64,000 nt of DNA from Cryptomeria japonica. Its lineage: Eukaryota; Streptophyta; Pinopsida; Cupressales; Cupressaceae. Shown in pieces: positions 21,194 through 30,406 of this stretch. How positions within the stretch are numbered: the first letter of the stretch is position 1; the number at the start of each line of letters is the position of its first letter. Position numbers and translations under genes: made by a program. The notes below the pieces were generated by a model. The model saw only the letters and a program-made list of their open reading frames with translations, ran no database searches and was not told where the DNA came from. Location of the stretch: contig NC_081406.1 of NCBI RefSeq assembly GCF_030272615.1, positions 215,073,497-215,137,496 on the forward strand, written 5' to 3'.

Positions 21194-22373
21194 GCACTAG
21201 AGAGGGAGAGAAAATTTTGATCTTAGAGGTAACAATTTTCAGTAAAATCATCCAATCTTCTGGATTTAAGCTGTTAAATGCAATCACGACAATCTCCCGA
21301 AATTTCAGAAAAAATGTCAGGGACCGTGGCGCTTCGGAGTGCACACGGTCCCAACAACTTTTTTTGAAATTTGCAGGGATGAAAGGTATGATGATTTTAG
21401 AGCTAATCTGAAAAAATTGAGTGATTTTACGATCTGTACATAGGCCAAATTAAAGTTGCAATCTCGAAATTGAACCCTACCAAGATTGTCGAAAAATGCA
21501 AAATTTGAATTTTGAAAAAGAGAGGGAAACTGAAATTTTGAATTTTATGATTTTAGAGGGAATGTCAAGAGCAATGCAAATTTTGAAATTTAAAAATTGA
21601 CTCAATTTCACGCAAAATTCAATTTTGAAAGCAGAAATTAAAGTTGTTGTAATTAAGCACTTAATTTCAAAAGTCACAAATTGTAAGAATTTGAATAAAG
21701 CACTGAAATTTTTAATGAATGCAAACACACTTTTCAGATTTAGGACAGTAAGAACACAATTTTGACACAAAATTTCAATTTCAATGATTTTTGAATGATT
21801 AGAAGCGTTAATCCAAGCAATCCCTAGACCAACTTTGACTTTAATTTTGAAAGTGTTATAATTGATAAAATCAGCCAAAATTCTAGATTTTAGCAGGAAA
21901 ATACAGTAAAATCTAGTTCTCGAAATTTCAGAAAAAATGTCGGGGACGATGGCGCTCGGAGTGCACACGGTCCTCGCAACTTTTTTCCAAATTTTTAGGG
22001 ATGAAAGATATTGTGATTTTATTGTGGAATCCAAAGTTACAGCTGATTTGGAGATGTTTTGATCAGTGAAATTGTCAGACAAAGGTTGAATCAAGAGGGT
22101 TTCAAAAATTAGGGTTTTGACACTTAACCACTTAATTTTCAAAATTAAAGCACAAATATGAACTGATAATTTGTAATAGAAGGGTAGATCTGAAACAAGC
22201 ATTAACATTTAGACATTTCACAAGTTCAATTACTAAAAAGAAAATTTAGGGTTTTTATGCAATTAACCTCTAAAATCTTGCAAAAGATCAACATGGAAAT
22301 GTAATCAAGGAATCCAATTTTCAGATCTAACCATGAATAATCAGAAAGGATGTTCACGTTGGGTTCACCAAAA
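21194..22373 (-). other. 5' leader of element E with a repeated hairpin-like block
   Basis: This is an AT-rich leader. Two related blocks, 21298-21386 and 21921-22007, share CGAAATTTCAGAAAAAATGT, then a GC-rich core (GGACCGTGGCGC...GCACACGGTCC in the first) and a GGGATGAAAG tail. A third relative sits in each LTR (16086-16150, 22726-22790). The cores can fold as imperfect hairpins. The 243-codon frame at 22208-21477 is built from AT-rich runs of Phe, Ile, Lys and Leu and is probably not translated. Confidence 0.65.
22353..22370 (-). promoter_or_regulatory. Primer-binding-like site of element E
   Basis: The plus strand carries TTCACGTTGGGTTCACCA, i.e. a tRNA 3' end with CCA, three bases (AAA) before the LTR. 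From memory it most resembles plant tRNA-Lys (CACGNTGGGCGCCA) with mismatches; the tRNA identity is uncertain. Confidence 0.55.
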
Positions 22374-23645
22374 CGTAAAGCGAAAAATCGCGATCGAACC
22401 CTAGTTGCTCTCCCCTCTTCCAACTCCAAGGAGAGAGAAGGGAGATTCACTAGGGTTGATGGTTTTCACTTAGGGGAGAGACTTTACATTCAAAAGAGGG
22501 GTTGAAACCCACAAGATCCAATCCCATGCAATGCAAGATTGGATGCTAAACGAGTTTCAAGGGTTATGACAGCAAGGTTACCCTCTTTTGTAAAGAATGT
22601 GCATAGAAGAATTAAGCTAGGAATGCATAGAAAGTGAGAAAGATTCGCTTATAAGCTGAGATAGGAATACAGTATGAAGCTGCGGACCTGGAATTAGCAG
22701 TAAAATGTCGATACGGCGCTATCCTGCAAATTTGAGCGAAAGTTGCCAGGACGATGGCGCCCGAGTGCCACGGTCCTCCGAAAAATCCGCGAAACGAAGG
22801 GGGATTTGTTCGTCTCTGCACAAGGATTCCAGATCTTCAATTTCAGCTGCGTACCTGCAACCTAGACACAGAAAAGCGAAGACGATTGGGGGGTTAGGGA
22901 TTAGGGGTTTTCCTTTAGGTCAAACCCTAGTTTTGGAGTTAACCAAGAAATGAGCAATGCTGTAAATGTAAATGTCTGTAATGTAAAACAAGTACTAATA
23001 CCTTGTTATAAGGATGTTTGTATCCTTATGTGCGAAGGTATAGATGTTGTATGTTGTATGTTGTAGTAGTCTGTAGTAAGTGATCTCCTCTTCAATGGTT
23101 GAATCCTTGTCTTGAATGCAACACTTAGCCTTGAATGGAGACTTGAAATGATCAATTGCCTGAAGGAATGCTTGAATGCTTGAATGCTTGAGTATAGTTT
23201 CCACACTTTTTCCGTCATGTATGTCTCTCCTCAAATGAGAGAGGAAAATGTAGTTTATATACTTGTCATTTAGGGCTGATAGACTGATTTTCCCGACCTT
23301 AGGCCGACCAGGAAAGATAATTTTCCAATTTGCAAACATAAAGACCCGAAGTCCAAAAGAGACTGGGCCCAAAATCGGACCCAGGGACCAGGGCGCTGGG
23401 CGCCATGGTCCTGGGGGACCAGGGCACTGGGCGCCCTAGTCCTGAAGGACCAGGGTGCTGGGCGCTCTGGTCCCACCTCCCGGGACAGCAGGGTGCAAAG
23501 GAGGTTCAGGCCAGGGTGCAAGAAAATGCAGTTTTCAGTGTCATAATAAAGTTTTGGGGTCTCCATTCAGGTTGCGTGTTGCGTCGCCATTGTGAAGACC
23601 CAAATGCAGTCGAAATTGCAAGTGTCACAATTTTAGGACGCTACA
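22374..23645 (-). repeat. 5' LTR of element E
   Basis: 1272 bp, the same length as the other LTR. The first bases read CGTAAAGC instead of TGTAAAGC, a T-to-C change at the terminus; the end ACGCTACA is intact. It contains the hairpin array at 23385-23473. Confidence 0.95.
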
Positions 23646-23650
23646 AGAGA
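23646..23650. repeat. Right target-site duplication of element E (AGAGA)
   Basis: Exact match to 15729-15733. A's leader continues from here. Confidence 0.9.
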
Positions 23651-23861
23651 TAACAAGAATTCAAAGATATGCCAAGCAGGAAAGAAAAAATCAGCATATG
23701 TCAAATGCTCGCACTGATGCACCTGCGGTCGCACCAAAGTAGGTTTTTTTGTCGCATTGAACCCATGACGCTCACGTTGGTTTGCAGTCTCTTGTGCTAT
23801 TCCGGAGCCTCCATCTCACAACTCACAACAACTGATAAAAAATGTTAGTTTTTTAGGGACG
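23651..23861 (-). other. Element A leader, right part
   Basis: This is the continuation of 13562-15728 after element E. It holds more degenerate GC words (GCTCGCACTGATGC, CCTGCGGTCGCACC). No gene. Confidence 0.6.
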
Positions 23862-23882
23862 TCTGTCCCACCGGATGTGCCA
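23862..23882 (-). promoter_or_regulatory. Primer-binding-like site of element A
   Basis: The plus strand ends TCCCACCGGATGTGCCA, then three bases (TAA) and the LTR start TGAAGAGG. From memory 12 of 16 bases match the 3' end of a plant tRNA-Arg, the primer reported for Ogre/Tat elements. The spacing is the same as in element E. The match is decayed and the identity tentative. Confidence 0.45.
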
Positions 23883-23885
23883 TAA

Positions 23886-25180
23886 TGAAGAGGGGAAAAG
23901 ACCTATGAGGTGGATTAGATGACAAATATGCAAATCAAACATATAATCACATGAAATCAAAAGACATAATTTGAAATGCTCCAAAACAGGGATAAACTGC
24001 ATATACCTCACAAATCAAATACCTTCTCCTTTAGATTGAGCTTGATGAAGTGAAGGTGCCCTTGGATAATGCTCCACTTGATGTGCTCCTCTTGCTTGCT
24101 TGATGTGGATGGCTTTCCAATGTTGTGCACAAATGAGATGGATCTTAAAAGATGATGGAGATGAGATGATTAAGTGTGGATGTAGGATGATTTTGACATG
24201 ATAAGGATGCTAAAATGATTTTTCTAAGCTCAAAAGGGTAGCATAAGATTACTAAACTTGGAGATGAGGAATGAAGGGATGGAATCCTCAATTGATAGGA
24301 AGAGGGGAGGAAAAATGGATGGCTAGGATGGATTCAAGATGAAGGGCTGAGATTGCTTGTGAGCTCCCACAAGGCCCAAGAGAGGGTGTGGAGACCAAGA
24401 CATATGACTTAAAGGCATTTCTTGTCTCCACACTCCTCAAGGTACATTGGGAAGACTTCCCAAGGTACCTTGAGAAGAGTAAGGTGCATTGGGAAGACTT
24501 TCCAATGTGCCTTGAGAGGAGCAAGGGATGTGACATTCCTTGAAGAATGGGGAGGAGGAATTTAAAATTCTCCAAAAAGGGATAACCATGGGGATTGGAG
24601 GAATAAGAAGGAATTAAAAATTCCTTGGGAGAGAAGATGCCTAGAGGGTTGTGAGATTTTGAAAATCTCACATTCACCTAGGAAAAGAGCATTAAAAGCT
24701 GGTGGTTGGATGGAAGGGACAAGGGGTTGACTTTGTGGCTAATCATGATGATTAGCCACTAGCAAGTCATTAGGAGGGGATTAGAGGAAATGTTTGGTGG
24801 GATTAGGAGTTGTAGGAGGATTTGACTAGAAGAGAGAATGAGTGGAGGGAATAAAAAATTAGAAGAATAAGGTTAAATGAGTTTAAGGAATTTCTAGAAG
24901 ACTTTATTAGGTTAATGATGAATTAAGAAGATGATTTGTAGGGATCATGTAGGTTAACTAATTGATTGAAATTAATTAACCAAGAGGAAGATTTGTGAGG
25001 ATTTAATTTTTTAGAAGAATAAAGAAATGGATTGATTTATTAAATAAATCAGTCACATACTATAGTGACAATATTAATTATATTTAATTAATATTGAAGA
25101 GAATTTGAATTAACATAATTAATTAATTAATTATGTGAGGAAATAAAAGTAATTAAAATAATTACTTTTAGGTGTCTACA
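23886..25180 (-). repeat. LTR shared by elements A and B
   Basis: 1295 bp, TGAAGAGG to GGTGTCTACA on the plus strand, matching 1-1186. On its left lies A's primer site, so it is A's 5' LTR. On its right lies a polypurine tract and the same 3' untranslated repeats as at the left end, so it is at the same time the 3' LTR of a second element (B). Confidence 0.8.
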
Positions 25181-25198
25181 TTTTGCCCCTCTTTGAAG
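25181..25198 (-). promoter_or_regulatory. Polypurine tract of element B
   Basis: TTTTGCCCCTCTTTGAAG on the plus strand, identical to 1187-1204. Confidence 0.7.
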
Positions 25199-26055
25199 TG
25201 AGGTGTGATGATGCATTGGTTCAAAGAATGGCTTAGGTAGGTAAGATTGAAAAATCTTGTTCGATTCAATTGATAAGATCTAGATTCAGTCAGGTTTCAG
25301 GAAGGATTCATCCTATTTAAGACATGATTGATCACAACATTTGGTTTCAGGAAGGATTCATCCTATATAAGACATGATCAGAGCATCTTGTTTCAGGAAA
25401 GATACATCCTGTATAAGACATGATTGATCACAACATCTGGTTTCAGGAAAGATTCATCCTGTATAAGACATGATCAGAGCATCTGGTTTTAGGAAAGGAT
25501 TCATCTTGTATAAGACATGATTGATCACAACATCTAGTTTCAGGAAGGATTCATCCTGTATAAGACATGATTAGAGCATCTAGTTTCAGGAAGGATTCAT
25601 CCTGTATAAGACATGATTGATCACAATGTCTAGTTTTAGGAAGGATTCATCCTGTATAAGACATGATCAGAGCGTCTAGATTTAGGAAGGATTCATTGTG
25701 TATAAGACATGATTGATCACAACGTCTGGTTTCAGGAAGGATTCATCCTATATAAGACATGATCAGAGAATATGGTTTCAAGAAGGATTCATCCTATATA
25801 AGACATGATTGATCCAAACATCTGGTTTCAGGAAGGAGTCATCCTATATAAGACATGATCAGAATCAGAATTAATTATGTGAGGAATTAAAAATAATTAA
25901 AATAATTATTTTTATGTGTGTACATAATTGGCGATGTGTAGAAGATAGAAGAGGAAAAGGATGCCCCATTCTAAAGCATGGGAGGTGTATGCCCCCTTAA
26001 GATTTTTTTTGGAAAAAGGATGAAAAATTCTCAAAAAAAAGAGGAAGATGAATAA
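25199..26055 (-). mobile_element. Element B: 3' fragment of a second Tat-type copy
   Basis: Matches 1205 to about 2005 of element A, including the tandem repeats and the second LTR-terminus copy at 25873-25924. Similarity stops near 26055, where a truncated LTR of another family begins. B's coding part is missing, presumably deleted together with the left part of the C1 LTR. Confidence 0.75.
25289..25865. repeat. 46/50-bp tandem repeat array of element B (12 units)
   Basis: The same alternating 46- and 50-bp units as at 1295-1818, with one unit more and strict alternation. CTATATAAG or CTGTATAAG occurs in almost every unit. Confidence 0.9.
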
Positions 26056-26371
26056 TTGAGCAGTGAGCTCTAGGCACTTGGCCTTCTTGAATGTCCAGGC
26101 CCCTATTGTAAGAGTAATATTCCCTTATTGGCTAGTAAGCGAATATTGTGGGTCACAAATCCCACCGAGGTTTTTCCCACATCTGGTTTCCTCTTTAAGA
26201 TACTATGTTATGGTGTACTTTTATGTTGTGGTTATTGTACTTATTTGCTGTATTATTTCTACTTTACCGATACATAGTTTTAATATGTTTTTCATCTCAT
26301 AAGTTAAGTAATTTGCATTACCGGTAAGATACTGATTCACCCCCCTCTTAGAATCTTTGGGAATCCTAACA
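26056..26371 (+). repeat. Truncated 5' LTR of C1
   Basis: Corresponds to the last ~317 bp of the 3' LTR (from 39843). It begins at GAGCAGTGAGCTCTAGGCAC and ends GAATCCTAACA. About 475 bp are missing at the junction with element B. Confidence 0.88.
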
Positions 26372-26389
26372 ATTGGTATCAAAGCTTGG
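26372..26389 (+). promoter_or_regulatory. Primer-binding site of C1 (initiator-Met type)
   Basis: ATTGGTATCAAAGCTTGG follows the LTR directly; the intact form is TTGGTATCAGAGC. C2 has ATTGGTATCAGATCC at 41533 and C3 a more decayed ATTAGTATTAGAGG at 52743. Confidence 0.8.
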
Positions 26390-26441
26390 TCCTCTATTTT
26401 AAAAGCCTAACAGCTTGAGGAAGATCTTGACACCGATATAG

Positions 26442-27554
26442 ATGGAAAACTTGATAAAGCAATTGGAAACAACTCTCTCAGACTATGATGCAGAAAAGGT
26501 GAAGAATATCAAACTTGAAGATGATCTAAAGGCTACTCAAGATATCATTCAAGCACTTCAAGAGAATTTTACTATTGCAAGAAACAAGAGGAGAGAACTT
26601 TGTGAAAAGATGTAGAATGAGGAAGATGAAAAGGAAACTCTTAATGATCTGGTAAACAAGCTAAGACAAGAAATTAGTACAACAAAGAATGAGATGCAAG
26701 ACATGACTATGAGGTTTTGTAAAGAAATTTAAGATAGAAAGAAGAATGAAGAAGACTTGGTTAGAAGACTAAATGATGTTGGAAATGAAAACACAAGACT
26801 CAATCATGAAAATGACATGTTGAAGATAGATCTGATGCATACACAAAATGACAGAACTGAACTCATGAGACAAAAAGGAATCTTGGAGAATGAACTGACT
26901 ATTGCAAATAAACACAAGGAGAAATTCAAGAAAAGTTTGGAAGAACTTAGTGACATGCTAAAGAATCAGAAACCTAATGGTGATACAAATGGACTTAGCT
27001 TTGAAATTGGTGAAAGCTCCAGTACTGCAAACAATCATGATCATAGCAAACTAGTAAGACAACCTAATGCTTACAAATTTAATGGGAAATATTTTAACTG
27101 TAACAAGTATGGTCATAGAGAAAATCAATGTAGATCTAGAAATTATCAGAACACTAATACACCCACTGGTCAATGTTCTAAATGCAACAAAGTTGGTCAC
27201 AATTCACAAAATTGCAGAATGAATGTAAGATGTTATGTTTGTGGAAGATTTGGACACTTATCTAATCAATGTAGAACACATACTGACATAGGATATGGGA
27301 AATCTATTCAGAAGAACAATGTGACTTGTTATGCCTGTAACAAGATTGGACATATTGCAAAATTCTATAGAAGCAAGTACCCATTGGCAAATTAAAAAGG
27401 TCCTAGTTTTAAAGGTAAAGAAAAGGTTGAAGAGGTAAAGCAAGAATTCTCAAAACAATGGATCAGAAAGTTAGATCAGAATGTTGATGGGAATACTCCT
27501 CCACCGACAGAACAAAGTAACACTCCACCGGCAAGAGACTCTTCATCTAACTGA
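26442..27554 (+). pseudogene. gag: Gag-like protein of C1: coiled coil plus four CCHC zinc knuckles
   Basis: ATG at 26442 (MENLIKQLETTLSDYDAEKV) begins about 370 codons in one frame with three in-frame stops (about 26611, 26730, 27393). Residues about 1-180 form a long Glu/Lys-rich coiled coil. Knuckles follow at about 27088-27380: FNCNKYGHRENQC, QCSKCNKVGHNSQNC, RCYVCGRFGHLSNQC and TCYACNKIGHIAKFY, the last having lost its final Cys. The tail ends TPPARDSSSN. I see no typical copia UBN2 capsid segment, so this may be an unusual nucleocapsid-only Gag. The homologous frame is 52814-53929 in C3; C2 keeps only the first ~60 codons. Confidence 0.8.
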
Positions 27555-27858
27555 AGAAAAAACCTTGAGGGTTTAGTAACAAAACGAAAAATATGCTATT
27601 ATTCCCTCGGTTGATGGTGAGAAGTTGAAATTACTTCTATACCGGCATATGAGTTAAGTTGTGACTTAATCGACAAGCAATAAATGTGGTAGTTGGAGAA
27701 AATAACATTATAAAGCAAGTATTTTGGCTCCTTTTTCATTCACCAAGCATTCAAATCTTCGAGAGCATGAAAATTCTTGAGCGAAGGCATTCTTAGCAAA
27801 TAAGTGAAGTAATTCATCAAAGCATTCATCCTTAAGGTAGATTGAGGTATTTATAGCT

Positions 27859-30406
27859 ATGGCATCTTCATCCACTCCTGAATTTATTGCAAATCCTACC
27901 GTTGTTGATGTTGTTAAGTGCCCTAGACCCGTATTCAAACTGGTTCCTAAAATTGCAAAGAAAGATGATAGCATAGGTGTATTTTCTCAAATTCCTAAGG
28001 GAGTAGTATATGCTAAAGACCCTAGGATGTATATACATTGTCATATAGAGGAATTAGGTGATGATGAGATCAAAAATATGTATAGCACTGTGATTTGTGA
28101 TGAGTTTGGAAATATCAAGCCGAAACATAAGATAGTGGAAACCCTAGGTTTTACTGAAATCCTTAGTGTCCCGGATTTTCCCAAGGATATTATAAGGATT
28201 GTGCTAAGCAGGGTTCATGGTGAATTCTTCTGGTCGGATTCAATCCATAAAATCACAAAGGAAGCCATTAAGGCAGTAACAGGGTTACCTTCCACTAGTA
28301 GTAGACTTGACAGAACAAAGAAGGTCTCAAATGACACAGTGATAGACATAACCGGTGCAACATTCGGAAAAAGGTCTCTAAGGGTAAACATTGTAAAAGA
28401 CATCAATGTCAGATTTATCAGTATGATCTTAGGTTATAAAGCTACACATGCAAATAGGTTGAAATCAGTTTCTAGCCTATGTATCAAAAGTGCCTATGAT
28501 ATGGTAATGATAATGCTAGAATAGATGTATCTGAATGGCTCAAAGATGAATTAATAGACAATATGGGGAAAATTAAAAGAGATAAGAAATGAACATTCAG
28601 ATTTGGAAACTTGCTTGTTTGTCTAATGTTGTACATAACTAAACAAGTACCCGGTATTGGTGCAAAATATTTTGGTTTTGACGTTCTGGTAGGAAAACAA
28701 CTGTTGGATCTATTGAGCAATATGGGAGAAAACTGGGAGAAAAACTTAAATGAACATTTTCAAGCATTGAATGCTCAAATGAAAACTAGAGTAACACTGT
28801 CACAAGCTATTGTGGACAAATATCAGAAAGAAATCTATTTTGTAATCAAGAAAGATGAAATCTGGATGGAGGCAGTTGTCCCTAGAACTATCTGGGTAAC
28901 TGAAATGGGCTATGAGACAGATGACAATATTATTGAAACTTATGCAAAAGCCCTCCTTGAAGCACCCAAGGAACCTACTGAGAAAGTTTTTGGAAATGCT
29001 GAAACAATAGAAAGTGGAATTCAGTCTAGGAAAAGGGTTAAGAAAGTTGAAGCAACAGTAAGGAAAGGAACCCAACAGGCTAAAGCAATTAAAGAAGTTG
29101 TTTTGAAGCAAACTGGTATAAGTGAAAGTGAGTTGGAAACACTTCAATGGGAAACTCATTTTTCACCAATTGGAACTTCTTCTGAGAGTGACATACCGAT
29201 AGTATTTAAAAGGGTAGAAAGGAAAAGAAAACCCTCACTAGTACCCTCTCCTACACCAAAGAGAACCAGACAAAAACAATTGGTAGTAAGGCCTCTAGAA
29301 AATAAAATGACTCCTAAGAAAAAGAAGGTAAAACATGATATTGCTCCATTGGATAAACTCTTGAGTGAAATAATTGAAGATGGAAAATTGAAGAACATCA
29401 GCAAAATATACAACACACTATCAGCAGATAACAAGGAAAGCATAGAGAATAGTGTAATTTTACACTTAGATATTTATAAGAAATTTTTTATGGAAGTTGT
29501 TGATGAAATACCAAATGATCTATATAAGAGATTAGAAGCTAGAAGGTTAGCAATTGTTGAGCTAGACAAGAAAATCAAGACTGAGAAATTACTTGCAGTA
29601 CATCTAGTCAACTCAACTGATGAAATAGATAAACTTATCAGTGAAGAAAACTGGACAGTATTCACCACTTCTCACTGACATGTAGCACTGAAGGCAGGAA
29701 GAATAAAAGAAGTCTCTAAGGAAACAACAAATGCATGGAATATATTCTTTGTGGAAAAAGAAAAATAGGAAGAACTACTTAGACCTAAGACTATTAAAGT
29801 ATATCAAAAGGATAGGGATAAGGGGAAAGATAAGGTAGGTGGTCCTCCAAGTCTTAAAATAACTAATAATGTTCCCCCACCTCCTTTAGATACTCCACCG
29901 ATAGATACTACTGATAGTCAACCGACTACAAAGAGTATGGAGACTCCACTATAGGATACTAATCTCGAGTCTAAAGTTTTGTATACTATAAATATAGACA
30001 CTCAAGAAGTAAATGTTGTGGTTGATAGAGAAACCACTGAGGACAAGAGGACAGATGTGACTACTGAGTCACTGGCTATAGAGGTTGAGATAAGCATAGA
30101 AAAACCTACTCAGACAGAGTAACTGACAGAGGATACCACTGAGAAACTGATAGATACAACTGAAAAACCATCAAAAGAACTGGCAAAGGAAAGTACAGAG
30201 GTACAAACTAAGACTACATCTGAGAAAATGGCAGTTGAAAGCTCAGAGAAACCTTATGAGATACAAATAGAGAAACCAAAATAGGTACAGGCTAAGGTAC
30301 AAGTTCAGATAGAAACAATGCCACCGACACAAACTGAAAAGCCTAAACCTTTGTTTATAGAAATGCAAAGACAAATTGATCTACCAGAGGTCAAATCAAG
30401 AAAGGT
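27859..30406 (+). pseudogene. C-family ORF2, first part (unknown protein)
   Basis: ATG at 27859 (MASSSTPEFIANPTVVDVV) begins a protein I do not recognise. Residues 1-220 look globular, with KITKEAIKAVTGLPSTSS and NVRFISMILGYKATHANRL conserved in C3. A frameshift near 28510 leads to the 28611-29678 frame (VCLMLYITKQVPGIGAKYFG, IWMEAVVPRTIWVTEMGYE), then a basic stretch (KRKPSLVPSPTPKRTRQK) that could be a nuclear signal, and helical segments. After the stop at 29678 the frame continues through a Thr/Glu/Pro-rich linker with several stops to insertion G at 30406. The TKEAI..VTGLP motif recalls the plant transposon-protein domains of other retroelements, but that is only a resemblance. No RT or integrase motif is present. 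Confidence 0.7.
30402..30406. repeat. Left target-site duplication of insertion G (AAGGT)
   Basis: AAGGT recurs at 38291-38295 directly after the LTR end. Removing 30407-38295 restores alignment with the uninterrupted C2 copy at about 42650-42670. Confidence 0.8.

Larger units (their letters stand above)
15734..23645 (-). mobile_element. Element E: gag-protease-only Ty3/gypsy retrotransposon, 7912 bp
   Basis: Two LTRs of exactly 1272 bp (15734-17005 and 22374-23645), a 5-bp target duplication, a primer-binding-like site, a polypurine tract and a Gag-protease frame are all present. No RT, RNase H or integrase motif is found in either strand between 17006 and 22373. It is therefore a non-autonomous element of the gag-only type and must have used enzymes from a relative. 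It is inserted in the leader of element A and so is younger than A. Confidence 0.93.

Noticed and set aside
21477-22208. 243-codon minus-strand frame in E's leader
   Set aside because: Composition is that of AT-rich runs (Phe, Ile, Lys, Leu, Ser) without motif; it lies in the untranslated leader between primer site and gag.
23862-23882. tRNA gene near the A primer site
   Set aside because: Only a 3'-end-like stretch with CCA is present; no cloverleaf or A/B box around it, so it is a primer-binding site.
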